Under the pieces are notes generated by a model. That model saw only the letters and a list, made by a program, of their open reading frames with translations, searched no databases and was not told where the DNA came from. From Ignavibacteria bacterium (GTDB taxonomy: Bacteria > Bacteroidota > Ignavibacteria > Ignavibacteriales > SURF-24), in the NCBI GenBank assembly GCA_025612245.1, contig JAAXKQ010000013.1, forward strand, positions 62,001 through 126,000: DNA of 64,000 nt. The letters are read 5' to 3'. The translations under genes were made by a program, and so were the position numbers. How positions within the stretch are numbered: position 1 is the stretch's first letter; each line of letters opens with the position of its first letter. Positions 1-8,627 of the stretch are shown here, one piece after another.

Positions 1-568
1 CCAGCCAGGAATCCATATTAGTTTGCCTTAAAAGCACGTCGGAAGCCGTGGCGCTATAAAAAAGCGTGCTGAAAGAATGCATTACGCCTTTTGGGTTTCC
101 TGTAGTGCCCGAAGTATAAAGTATCAAAGCCAGCTCATCCGGATTCCCGGACTCTTCGCACTGTATAAATGAAGCCTTGTTGGTCAGTTCATCCTGTGTA
201 AACGGGAAAATAATTTTTTTAATTTCAGACTTAAGTCTGTCTTTTAGTTCCTCGTGCACAAAAACAAATTCCGCCTTTGAGTGCCGTATCAGCCTTTCCA
301 AATCCAGGTCAAGAAGCCGGAGGTTAAGGGGTACCGGAACGGCTCCAATGTTCCACAAAGCCAGAAGAAGAATGATGAATTCGGGGTTATTGCCGCTAAG
401 AATTGCGGCGTGGCTTCCTTTTTTAAGCCCCATGGCCTTCAGTAAAGCCGAATACCCTCCTGCACGCCTGACAAGTTCAGCATAAGAAATTATCCCGCCT
501 TTGCCGACAATAGCAGGCCTGTTTTCATCAATTTCTATTTTTTTATTAAAGAAAATAAAATCCGTCAT
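1..568 (-). CDS. menE: o-succinylbenzoate-CoA ligase, N-terminal part (cut by window edge)
   Basis: This is the first ~189 residues of an ANL-superfamily acyl-CoA synthetase; the rest lies beyond the left edge. The AMP-binding P-loop YTSGTTGNPKGV is read at about residues 150-161, and the frame is open to base 1. The ATG at 568 overlaps the menC stop as ATGA, which points to translational coupling. The motif alone only says acyl-CoA synthetase. The position behind menH-menB-menA-menC makes OSB-CoA ligase the clear choice. The enzyme uses ATP and CoA to activate o-succinylbenzoate for ring closure by MenB in the cytoplasm. Confidence 0.9.
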   Translation of the reverse strand, partial: MTDFIFFNKKIEIDENRPAIVGKGGIISYAELVRRAGGYSALLKAMGLKKGSHAAILSGNNPEFIILLLALWNIGAVPVPLNLRLLDLDLERLIRHSKAEFVFVHEELKDRLKSEIKKIIFPFTQDELTNKASFIQCEESGNPDELALILYTSGTTGNPKGVMHSFSTLFYSATASDVLLRQTNMDSWL

Positions 569-1662
569 AATAAGAACCTGCCTTTGAAAAACTCAGATCG
601 GGGCTTAAGGCTGCCATGAAATAATGCGCTGCCAGATTCGATAGATCCGTCTTTAATTTCAAATGGGTCCTGAAAAGGCTCACTTTCAAGGAAGTCCTTT
701 GTAGCAATCCCGTGCGCCATAGAAGAGTTAAGGCTTGCAGCAAGAAAGACCAGCATAGCCCTGCCAAGAGAAGTCTCAAAAGATGACGATATTACGGCTT
801 TTACTCCCGAGGCCTCCGCGGCCTTCAGAATTTGAAGAGTTTTTCTTATTCCGCCAAGCATCATGGGTTTAAGTATGAGAACAATCCCCGGGTTTTTACC
901 CATTGCGTCAAATGCCTCGGTGCTATTTCTTATTATCTCGTCTGCAGCAAGCGCGACGGGAGAGATTTTTGCGAGGTTAAAGAAATCTTCTTTTCCCAAA
1001 ACCGGCTGCTCGATATATTCCAGATTGAACTCTTCCAGTTCCTTAACATAATTTAAGGCATCACAAAACTGCCACTTCCCGTTTACATCAAGCCTCAGTT
1101 TTATTTTGTCCCCGAAGTGGCTCCTTATAGCTTCAAGAGACTTCCTGTCTTCGGAAAAGTCACTCCTGCCCGCCTTTAATTTGAGCGTCTTAAAGCCCTG
1201 CTCTACGAGCATTTGTGCCCTTAACAGGGCTTCCCCGGGGCTCATGAGGCCAATAAGCCCGTTAAGACTTACGCTCCTTTTAAGCTTTACACTGAGGAAT
1301 CTGTCAAGCGAAGTATTTTCCTTCAAAGCCCTGAAGCCAAGCCACGCCTGCTCCAGGCCGTGGCTTAAAGCCGGTAAAGATGCTATTTCACTGAGCTTGG
1401 TTTCAAAAAGGTCAGGCTCAATTATGCCCTCTTTATTTGGCAGAAGGCCGAACTGCTCATTGAGTGCCCTTTCGGCTTCAGAATAGGTTTCACTTCCAAA
1501 TTCGGGAAGCGGTGCGGCCTCCCCCCAGGCTATTTCATTTTCCCCGCCGGAGGAGATGCAAATAAAAAATCCCTTGCGTTTTTCAATTACCCGGCCCGAA
1601 GTAATAAAGGGCTCTTTTAATTTGATTTCGTAAGGGAGGTATTTTATACCAGGAAAGTTCAT
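565..1662 (-). CDS. menC: o-succinylbenzoate synthase
   Basis: Enolase-superfamily enzyme of 365 residues that dehydrates SHCHC to o-succinylbenzoate in menaquinone synthesis. The active-site framework is complete: the KLK motif at 161-163 (TLKLKAG), metal ligands D192 (RLDVNGKW), E218 (YIEQP) and D241 (AADE), and the second catalytic lysine K265 (LKPMMLGG). The start overlaps the menA stop by four bases and the stop overlaps the menE start by four, so the three genes are tightly coupled. Enolase-family members can also be dipeptide epimerases or N-acylamino acid racemases, but the men context settles the role. Confidence 0.94.
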   Translation of the reverse strand: MNFPGIKYLPYEIKLKEPFITSGRVIEKRKGFFICISSGGENEIAWGEAAPLPEFGSETYSEAERALNEQFGLLPNKEGIIEPDLFETKLSEIASLPALSHGLEQAWLGFRALKENTSLDRFLSVKLKRSVSLNGLIGLMSPGEALLRAQMLVEQGFKTLKLKAGRSDFSEDRKSLEAIRSHFGDKIKLRLDVNGKWQFCDALNYVKELEEFNLEYIEQPVLGKEDFFNLAKISPVALAADEIIRNSTEAFDAMGKNPGIVLILKPMMLGGIRKTLQILKAAEASGVKAVISSSFETSLGRAMLVFLAASLNSSMAHGIATKDFLESEPFQDPFEIKDGSIESGSALFHGSLKPRSEFFKGRFLL

Positions 1663-2552
1663 ACAAGAATGCCAACTGCAAAAAGGAACCCGTATAAAGC
1701 AGAAAGCTTTGCCGTCAGCTCCAGCGTCTTATTCAGGTAAGAGCCTTCAAGCGAATAGATCATCTTTATCAGGTGAAGCGCCAGGGGTGTGGTAAGCAGG
1801 GGCAGAAATACCCAGATATCCTGTTTGTAGAGCGAAAAAATGACTACGGGGGTCAGATAGCTTACCAGAAGAAGGACTATATACTGCAGACGCGCGAACT
1901 TTTTCCCGAAGATAACGGCAGTAGTCCTCTTGCCTGCGGCCCTGTCTTCATCCCTGTCCCTGTAATTATTGACTACGAGTATGTTTGTAATAAGTGCGCC
2001 TACGGGAACCGAAGCCCAGACAGAAATGGCTGAGACTCTGAGTGCCTGTACGTAAAAAGTGCCTACAGTGCCTACAAGGCCGAAGAAAAGGAATACAAAT
2101 ACGTCCCCAAGTCCGTTATATGCCAGGGGATATGGCCCCGCCGTATATGCCATCCCTGCAAGTATTGAGAGTACCCCTATGGCAAGAACCGTCAGCCCTC
2201 CAAGGGAAACCAGGTACATGCCCAGAAGGAATGCCAATCCGAAGACCATTACAATTCCAGCCTTCATTTCACCAACGCTGATAAGCCCATTGGCGAGTAC
2301 CCTTAAGGGACCGGGACGGTCTTTTTTATCTGTTCCGGCAAGAAAGTCATATAAGTCGTTTACAAAGTTCGTCCCGATCTGAATCAGCAGTGAGCAGAGC
2401 AATGCAACCAAAGCTGCCAGGGGCCTGAAACTCTCCTCGTATGCAGCCAGGGCAGTACCTACCAGCACAGGCACAACTGCCGCCGGAAGTGTTTTTGGGC
2501 GGCTTGCCAGAACCCAGCTTTGAAATTTGTTCGGATAATTCACGTTTTCCAT
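1659..2552 (-). CDS. menA: 1,4-dihydroxy-2-naphthoate polyprenyltransferase
   Basis: UbiA-family integral membrane prenyltransferase of 297 residues that attaches the isoprenoid tail to 1,4-dihydroxy-2-naphthoate. Both aspartate-rich motifs are visible: NFVNDLYDF (about 62-70), and a second one reading NNYRDRDEDRAAGKRTT, which is characteristic of the MenA subfamily. About nine hydrophobic segments follow one another. It sits 25 bp after menB and overlaps menC by four bases. It is distinct from the other UbiA-type gene of this window at 40511-41353. Confidence 0.94.
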   Translation of the reverse strand: MENVNYPNKFQSWVLASRPKTLPAAVVPVLVGTALAAYEESFRPLAALVALLCSLLIQIGTNFVNDLYDFLAGTDKKDRPGPLRVLANGLISVGEMKAGIVMVFGLAFLLGMYLVSLGGLTVLAIGVLSILAGMAYTAGPYPLAYNGLGDVFVFLFFGLVGTVGTFYVQALRVSAISVWASVPVGALITNILVVNNYRDRDEDRAAGKRTTAVIFGKKFARLQYIVLLLVSYLTPVVIFSLYKQDIWVFLPLLTTPLALHLIKMIYSLEGSYLNKTLELTAKLSALYGFLFAVGILV

Positions 2553-2577
2553 TTAATCATTTTCCTCGGCTCTTGTT

Positions 2578-3411
2578 CTATGGAAGTCTGGGGAATTTAT
2601 TAAAATCGGGCTTTCTTTTTTCCAAATAAGCCTTTTTCCCTTCCTGCGCCTCATCGGTCATATAGTAAAGCAAAGTTGCATTGCCGGCCAGCTCCTGTAT
2701 CCCCTGCTGCCCGTCAAGCTCGGCGTTGAAAGCCGACTTAAGTACGCGTATGGAAAGAGGGCTTTTCTCCAGTATCTCTCTTGCCCACTGGACTCCTTCT
2801 TCTTCAAGCTGCCCCACTGGTACAATCTTATTTACAAGCCCCATATCCAGGGCTTCCTGAGCGTTATACTGGCGGCAGAGATACCAGATTTCGCGCGCCT
2901 TTTTCTGTCCGACGAGCCTTGCCAGGTAGCTGGCTCCGAAGCCGCCGTCAAAGCTGCCGACCTTTGGACCCGTCTGGCCGAAAATAGCGTTGTCGGCTGC
3001 AATGGTCAGATCGCATACAACGTGCAGCACGTGGCCTCCTCCAATGGCGTACCCTGCAACAAGTGCAATTACGGGTTTGGGCATGCTGCGTATAAGTTTC
3101 TGAAGGTCCAGCACGTTAAGGCGCGGAACGCCGTCGTGCCCCACGTAGCCCTGGTCGCCCCTTATTCTCTGATCGCCGCCGGAGCAGAAAGCATATTTTC
3201 CATCCTTTGAAGGACCGTAGCCCGTAAGCAGTACAACACCAATGGATGGATCTTCCCTTGCGTCTATAAAAGCGTCATACATTTCAATTACTGTCTCGGG
3301 CCTGAAAGCATTCCTGACCTCGGGACGGTTGATGGTCACTTTGGCAATGCCATCCATCTTTTCATAAATTATGTCTTTGTATTCTTTCGCCTTCTGCCAT
3401 TTAAATTTCAT
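2578..3411 (-). CDS. menB: 1,4-dihydroxy-2-naphthoyl-CoA synthase
   Basis: Crotonase-fold enzyme of 277 residues that cyclises o-succinylbenzoyl-CoA. The typical MenB stretches are present: the oxyanion-hole region [28 protein letters not shown] and [15 protein letters not shown], and the C-terminal end NKFPRLP. A GAGGA ribosome-binding sequence precedes the ATG at 3411. It follows menH by 67 bp and precedes menA by 25 bp. The length and the SFDGG motif separate it from general enoyl-CoA hydratases. Confidence 0.96.
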   Translation of the reverse strand: MKFKWQKAKEYKDIIYEKMDGIAKVTINRPEVRNAFRPETVIEMYDAFIDAREDPSIGVVLLTGYGPSKDGKYAFCSGGDQRIRGDQGYVGHDGVPRLNVLDLQKLIRSMPKPVIALVAGYAIGGGHVLHVVCDLTIAADNAIFGQTGPKVGSFDGGFGASYLARLVGQKKAREIWYLCRQYNAQEALDMGLVNKIVPVGQLEEEGVQWAREILEKSPLSIRVLKSAFNAELDGQQGIQELAGNATLLYYMTDEAQEGKKAYLEKRKPDFNKFPRLP

Positions 3412-3478
3412 TGCTTATCCTCTTCAATTTCTTTTGCAGGAATTCCGCGGGAAATTCCGCTTTAATTTTCTTTACTAT

Positions 3479-4309
3479 TCAGCTTTCTTTAAGTAAACCG
3501 GTTAAATACTCATACAACAAATTTAAGAAAAAAACGGGTTTTTCTAAATGGGTATTATGCCCCGAGCCTTCTATTACTTCGTGCACCGAATGCCTTATGA
3601 TGCGCGAGATCGCGGCGTTAATGTTGGTAAATTTAGCGTCAAGTTCACCCGAAATAAGAAGCGTCCTGCAGGTTATGGCCTGAAGTTTATCCCACATCTG
3701 TGGCATTATTCCCGTTGAGAAGCCTCTTAGTGAGTTGGCAAGACCCCTGGGGCTGTTCTTCATTTTACTTTGCCTGATTCCGGCATAAACCTCCTCAGAC
3801 AGCTTTTTCTGTGAAGCAAATAATGGCAGGTTCATCCAGTAGTCGACAAATCTTTCGAGGGGGTTGTGTTCAATAAAATCGGCCAGACTGAAGTCGGAAG
3901 CCCGTCGCTCCTGTCTTTGACTTTCGTCAATAATTCCGGCAGTGGAGCTTTCAAGGATGAGTCCTTTTAGCCTGTGTGGATGTTCTAAAGCAAAGGCTAG
4001 TGCGGCACGCCCTCCCATTGAATAGCCAGCCAGTATTACTTTGTCAAGCTGAAGGTAATCTATCAGCTCAAGCATCTGTTTTGTAATTGCCTGAGCCGAA
4101 TAAAGCGAGGGATCTGATGGTATGCTGCTCTTCCCGTGGCCCACAAGGTCTATTGCATAAGGGGTATAGCCCCGCGGGAGTTTTTGAAAGAGAAACTGCC
4201 AGTCGGAAAAAGAGCCTGTAAATCCGTGCAGAAATATTACCGGAATAGCCCCTTCTTCAGAAGGGACTGTTTCAACATTAATGTCAACATCACTTAATCT
4301 GATTTTCAT
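3479..4309 (-). CDS. menH: MenH-like alpha/beta hydrolase (SHCHC synthase)
   Basis: Alpha/beta hydrolase of 276 residues. The expected triad is seen: nucleophile S97 in AGYSMGGRAAL, an Asp in SGELDAKF and a His in GSGHNTHLEKP. HGFTGS near residue 28 supplies the oxyanion region. In the MenH family this enzyme eliminates pyruvate from SEPHCHC to give SHCHC. It is the first men gene here, and the ATG at 4309 follows TAAGG. The menF and menD genes, often just upstream in other genomes, are absent: the next gene upstream is an unrelated lipoprotein. The fold is certain; the exact activity rests on context. Confidence 0.85.
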   Translation of the reverse strand: MKIRLSDVDINVETVPSEEGAIPVIFLHGFTGSFSDWQFLFQKLPRGYTPYAIDLVGHGKSSIPSDPSLYSAQAITKQMLELIDYLQLDKVILAGYSMGGRAALAFALEHPHRLKGLILESSTAGIIDESQRQERRASDFSLADFIEHNPLERFVDYWMNLPLFASQKKLSEEVYAGIRQSKMKNSPRGLANSLRGFSTGIMPQMWDKLQAITCRTLLISGELDAKFTNINAAISRIIRHSVHEVIEGSGHNTHLEKPVFFLNLLYEYLTGLLKES

Positions 4310-4434
4310 TTGGCCTTACGGGAAATATTACTCCGCTAATTTACAAATTTCAGGAGTCTCCCGTACAGAAATTTTAAGGGTATTAAGCAGCTCTTAATGC
4401 TTGAGCTCTTAATACTTGGGCCGGATAAATGAGG

Positions 4435-5124
4435 CTAATCCCCTATTAGAGTAAACATCTTTAGCTTTTTATTCCAGTAAACGTTATTGCCGTTTTCCTT
4501 CCACCATTCCTGAAGCTTTGTCTGAAGCTTCTTTTTCTGCTCAACGGAAGCTTCCATGAAGTCTGTTGAGAAAGCCTTCTTGAGGTCCTTAAACTCACCC
4601 CATTTCTGTATGGCAAGCCATGCAATCCCGTTAATTTTTTTTACTCCTTCGGCAATGGAAGATATGTCCAGCGAATCGTTCAGCGTACCAATCAGCAACG
4701 GGAAAATTTCCTTATTTGGAATTAGCTCGAGCTCCGAGGTTTCATTAAACTTGTATCTTACACCCAGAATTGTATAGACAATCATGGCCCTGGCCGAAGC
4801 ATCATCCGCCCTCCTATAGGCATGCACGAGCTCATTGAGGATGTTTTCTTTACAGACATATACCAGGGCATGTGAAAGGACAGACATTTTCTGGACTGAA
4901 CTTTTTTTGTTCATATTCTCAAGGAGCGGCTTTTCAGCCAGGCTGTCCATGGCAAATATCTGGTTATAAAATTCTTTTAAGCTCTTTTTATTATTTTCGT
5001 TCAGCCTGCTTACCAGTGAATCCACGGCTGCCTGCGCTGAAGATGTGCCTGAGGCAGAGGCTTGTGAAAAACTGCGGCAGCTAAAAAGGAGTGCCATTAA
5101 ACCGATAACTAATAACCTGTTCAT
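4435..5124 (-). CDS. hypothetical lipoprotein
   Basis: A 229-residue protein I do not recognise. It begins with a short signal peptide and a lipobox-like LLFSC with Cys at residue 16, so it is probably a lipoprotein. The mature part is largely helical, with many Lys, Glu and Leu residues. It ends in a segment containing KLQTKLQEWWKENGNNVYWN. Helical-repeat (HEAT-like) packing is possible but not demonstrated. It lies 125 bp upstream of menH on the same strand. I see no terminator between them, but nothing ties it to menaquinone synthesis. Confidence 0.75.
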   Translation of the reverse strand: MNRLLVIGLMALLFSCRSFSQASASGTSSAQAAVDSLVSRLNENNKKSLKEFYNQIFAMDSLAEKPLLENMNKKSSVQKMSVLSHALVYVCKENILNELVHAYRRADDASARAMIVYTILGVRYKFNETSELELIPNKEIFPLLIGTLNDSLDISSIAEGVKKINGIAWLAIQKWGEFKDLKKAFSTDFMEASVEQKKKLQTKLQEWWKENGNNVYWNKKLKMFTLIGD

Positions 5125-5372
5125 AATCCTAAAGTAATTTTTTCAACAACACTTGTACAAAACTTTCATGGCCTTGTGTTCCCGCATTAAGCAGGCATTT
5201 CCGCAAAAAAATTTGTGCACCTGCAAATATTCGGGAATTTGGGTGTACTAATATACAGAACTTCTCCAAGAAGAAGTAACTTTAATTAATAATGCAGGTT
5301 CAGTTTTCTAATAAGCTACCGTAAAATAAGCACCCCAGATTTTATACAAAGCCTATTATTACAAATGAATTC

Positions 5373-7280
5373 TCACTTAAGCAAAAGCATCTTGCGGATT
5401 TTAATTTCATTTCCCGACTCCAGCCTGTAAAAATAAAGGCCCGAACTGACCTGGTTGCCGCGGTCATCCCTGCCGTTCCAGACGACAGTCCTCTTCCCGG
5501 CCCGTTCAAACTCATCTACCAGAGTTGCAACCTCCTTGCCGTCAATTGAATAAATCTTCAGCCTTACCCTTCCTTCCCTCGGTATATCGTAGCTTATACG
5601 TGTTGCAGGGTTAAAAGGGTTGGGAAAGTTCTGGTGCAGCTCGAAGGCGTTCGGCACCTCGGGCTTATCTAAAACTGCAGTCATGCTACCAATTACCACG
5701 TTTACCGGGCGACTGTAAATTTCAAGATCCTTTACAATGCCGTTCGTAATCATGCAGTTATAAGCTCCATAGGCAAGAGAATCCCGGGCATTTAGCGTAT
5801 AGACTTCCGAATTGGCGCCTGCAATCATAATTCCGTTTCTGAACCACTGGTATTTGTTATCCGTACCGCCTACTTTGACCGAAAGCTTAATTACATCTCC
5901 CGGGTTGATCATCGTATCCGTATACTGCCCGATGCTGTCCTGCGGTCCGTAGTAAAAGCTGATTTTTGTAAGCTTCAGCACGGGCTCAATATCCTCGAAC
6001 GTCAGTTTATTGTCGTATGCAGTCAGCGTTTGCAGTGACGTATCGGCTGAAAAGTCCGGCAGCGAATCCAGCTCATTTACTTCCAGATACAAATACTTAA
6101 GCTTTGGCATTTTGCCTAAGTCCGAAGGAATTGTGCCCTTAAGTAGGTTCTCGTTTAGTGACAGGTAGACCAGGTTCTTCAGTTTTCCAATCTCCCGCGG
6201 TATTGAATCCTCCAGGAAATTATTATTCAGGTACAACTGCCTCAGGCTGTCCAGGTCTCCAGTCTCCTTTGGAATTGCGGCAAGACGGTTATGTTCAAGC
6301 CTCAGTTCGCCGAGGTTTTTAAGAAGCCCTATCGATACTGGAAGCAAAGTAAGCCGGTTATACCTTGCCGAAAGGACTTTTAGATTCTTCAATTCTCCAA
6401 TACCTTCCGGCAACGCCGTAAGAGTGTTGTTATCAAGGTACAGTTCCTTCAGGCTTTTCAGGCTGTCAATTTCCTCAGGCAGGCTGCTGAGAAGGTTTCC
6501 CTGCAGCCCAAGCCGCCTTAGTGTTTTTAAGCCCGTGATTTCAGGGGGTATTGAGCTGATCCTGCATCCATAAACCCACAATTCTTTCAGGCTGTCCATG
6601 CGCGTAATCTCAAATGGAATAGCATCTATAGGATTTAGCCCCACATTCAGTATGCTGAGCGAAGCCATACGGCTTACAGATGGCGGTATAGCCGGAATCA
6701 GGTTGCCCGAAATAATGAGAGTTTTCAGGTGCCTGAGGTTTCCTAAAGAAGATGGTATTTCCGTAAGCTTATTGTTCTCAAGCGCGAGCACTTCAAGGTT
6801 CTCAAGACTACCCAGTGAGTCCGGAAGTCCCGTAAGGTAATTTTCCGAAAGCTCCAGCTCCTTAAGAGACTTTAGCTCTACGATCTCTAAAGGAAGAGCC
6901 TGGAGCTGATTACTCCTGAGGTGAAGCCTTTCCAGGGCCTTAAGGCCCCCAATTTCAGGCGGAAGGAAAGAAATATAATTAAAGTTTAAGTCTAATTCTT
7001 TTAAGCCTGTTAGATTACCAATGGAAGCCGGTATGGAATCTTTCAGGTTATTTGCGGTCTCAAAAGAAATTGCAGAGACACGGTTAGCTTCAGCCCTGAC
7101 GCCGTACCACTGTGAAACCGGTTTGTTGGTTAACCAGTTCGTATTCTTCGACCACGTCGCTCCTTTTGTGGATTTATAAAAATCCACCAGCGCCAGCGAG
7201 TCCTGGCTTAAGACCTGCGATAAAATCCTTCCGGATAGAAAAAAAGAACACACAAAAACACAAATAATAAAAGACTTCAA
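5373..7280 (-). CDS. secreted leucine-rich repeat protein with Ig-like domain and T9SS sorting domain
   Basis: This 635-residue protein has a signal peptide, an N-terminal segment with W-x-G-V-like character and about 15 leucine-rich repeats of ~23 residues (pattern LxxLxLxxNxLxxLPxxIxxL) at about 70-415. An Ig-like module with YQWFRNG follows at about 440-530. The C-terminal ~85 residues form a type IX sorting domain, with NFPNPFNPATRISY, then GKEVATLVDE, and SSGLYFYRLESG near the end. The protein should be exported by Sec, moved across the outer membrane by T9SS and anchored or released there. The repeats are of the plant/bacterial intracellular Ras-LRR type and may bind a protein partner. 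No T9SS machinery gene occurs in the window. Confidence 0.9.
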   Translation of the reverse strand: MKSFIICVFVCSFFLSGRILSQVLSQDSLALVDFYKSTKGATWSKNTNWLTNKPVSQWYGVRAEANRVSAISFETANNLKDSIPASIGNLTGLKELDLNFNYISFLPPEIGGLKALERLHLRSNQLQALPLEIVELKSLKELELSENYLTGLPDSLGSLENLEVLALENNKLTEIPSSLGNLRHLKTLIISGNLIPAIPPSVSRMASLSILNVGLNPIDAIPFEITRMDSLKELWVYGCRISSIPPEITGLKTLRRLGLQGNLLSSLPEEIDSLKSLKELYLDNNTLTALPEGIGELKNLKVLSARYNRLTLLPVSIGLLKNLGELRLEHNRLAAIPKETGDLDSLRQLYLNNNFLEDSIPREIGKLKNLVYLSLNENLLKGTIPSDLGKMPKLKYLYLEVNELDSLPDFSADTSLQTLTAYDNKLTFEDIEPVLKLTKISFYYGPQDSIGQYTDTMINPGDVIKLSVKVGGTDNKYQWFRNGIMIAGANSEVYTLNARDSLAYGAYNCMITNGIVKDLEIYSRPVNVVIGSMTAVLDKPEVPNAFELHQNFPNPFNPATRISYDIPREGRVRLKIYSIDGKEVATLVDEFERAGKRTVVWNGRDDRGNQVSSGLYFYRLESGNEIKIRKMLLLK

Positions 7281-7594
7281 AAGCGGCTCCCTTTATAAAT
7301 TACATGAATACTTTACCAAAGCCAGCGTATCGGGGGAATATCAGTTCAGATATCAGCTTTTCAGAAAATGGCAGTACCGCCTCTTTTTAAGAGCAGCCCG
7401 CCATAGATAATATACAAATTCCGTTTAATTTTCCGAATAGGGGCCCGGGGAAGCATATTTTTCAAGAGGGACTTCTCCCGGAGGCTGCAATTATCTCAAA
7501 AATGGCAGAATTAGTCAACCCACATTTAATATCCCTTGACTAATAGGCTACCTCAGGTCCCCAAAAGAGGAAGAAATGGCTAAAAGGAAGTGAA
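7281..7594. other. intergenic region between LRR gene and AEC carrier gene
   Basis: About 314 bp without a gene-like reading frame. It should hold the promoter of the leftward LRR gene and the 3' end of the AEC carrier transcript. A short GGGA-GAAG-TCCC hairpin around 7470 is too weak to call a terminator. I see no other structure. Confidence 0.5.
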
Positions 7595-8491
7595 TTAAAG
7601 CATCTGGAATAATACAGGAAGAGTCAGAAAAGAAAGCGCAATTCCAAGTCCCACCATTGAGGCCATAAGTTCGGGCTCAAGCCCGGCAATAATTGCCAAT
7701 GCGCCTGCAGTAATCATTGGACCCATTCCGGCTTCAAACACCGAAACCCTGGCCGGAGGCGTTAAGATGCCGAAAGCACTGCAGACTGCAAGTGCAGCCA
7801 AAGGCGCCAGAATAAGCTTTATCAATAGACCAATTATCATGGGGCTCACAACGGACCGCGGAAGCCTGAACGAGATCTGGAGCCCTACGGCAAACATTAC
7901 AACCGGGACTAGTGTCTCGGCTGCCATCTGAAGCACGCCTACCATAACCGGCGGATAGGACCAGAATCGTAGTAGCAAAGCCACGATGAGGGCAATAAAG
8001 GGCGGGAAGTAAATTACCTTTTTAACTATGTCCTTAATACCGGGACGGCTGCCGTTTCCGTATAAGGCAAGCACAACCGAGCCGTAGGTAGCCAGCGCAA
8101 GAAAGCTTCCGAACTGGTCGTATAAAATTGCATAAGGGATGTGATCCTGCCCGAAGAAAGCTTTGATCATGGGTATCCCAAGGAAAGAGGTATTGCCGAG
8201 CGGAACAACTAGAAGAAGCCCCCCTACGATGGACCTCCTCCACTTGAAAATCCTCGCCAGAAACAGTATAAGCACGGCCGAAAAGATTATCATCAGCCAT
8301 GGGATCAAAACCGGAATGATCAGCTCGCTGGAAAAAGACAGCTTCGGAATATTCAGTAAAACCAGCGCCGGAAGCGAAACGTAAATTACAAAAAGGTTCA
8401 GTACGTGCGCCGCATTTTCAGGAAAGAGCTTGAACGGCTTTAATATTATGCCGAAAGTCAAAAGTATAAATATCAGAAGAAAATTTTCCAT
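7595..8491 (-). CDS. AEC (auxin efflux carrier) family transporter
   Basis: Integral membrane protein of 298 residues with about ten hydrophobic segments arranged as two similar halves, as in the AEC/BART carriers. Recognisable family stretches are LPALVLLNIPKL in the first half, GNTSFLGIPMIKAFFG in the middle and a late run reading EAGMGPMITAGALAIIAGLEPELMASM, quoted here in part. Bacterial members export or import organic acids or other small anions; the substrate cannot be read from sequence. It lies between the ilvE-type gene (137 bp upstream) and the LRR gene, with no functional link visible. Confidence 0.87.
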   Translation of the reverse strand: MENFLLIFILLTFGIILKPFKLFPENAAHVLNLFVIYVSLPALVLLNIPKLSFSSELIIPVLIPWLMIIFSAVLILFLARIFKWRRSIVGGLLLVVPLGNTSFLGIPMIKAFFGQDHIPYAILYDQFGSFLALATYGSVVLALYGNGSRPGIKDIVKKVIYFPPFIALIVALLLRFWSYPPVMVGVLQMAAETLVPVVMFAVGLQISFRLPRSVVSPMIIGLLIKLILAPLAALAVCSAFGILTPPARVSVFEAGMGPMITAGALAIIAGLEPELMASMVGLGIALSFLTLPVLFQML

Positions 8492-8566
8492 ATTGGTTTC
8501 ATTTGCACCGGGAGACTGATGCCGGGTTAAAAAAGTAAATTCGAAATTAGCCCTTTAAAATAGGAA

Positions 8567-8597
8567 CAGGAACCCGGATTTTCAACCCGGATTCCTG
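8567..8597 (-). terminator. putative terminator hairpin downstream of ilvE
   Basis: CAGGAA (8567-8572) pairs with TTCCTG (8592-8597) and an inner CCGG pairs with a second CCGG, with one C/A mismatch. The hairpin lies about 30 bp past the aminotransferase stop. The tail on the minus strand is only moderately T-rich (TTCCTATTTT). Confidence 0.45.
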
Positions 8598-8627
8598 CCT
8601 TTGATAAGATCCAGAATGTTCCAATGT

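Noticed and set aside
7455-7480. GGGA-GAAG-TCCC hairpin as terminator of the AEC gene
   Set aside because: A 4-bp stem without a T-run is too weak and is expected often by chance.
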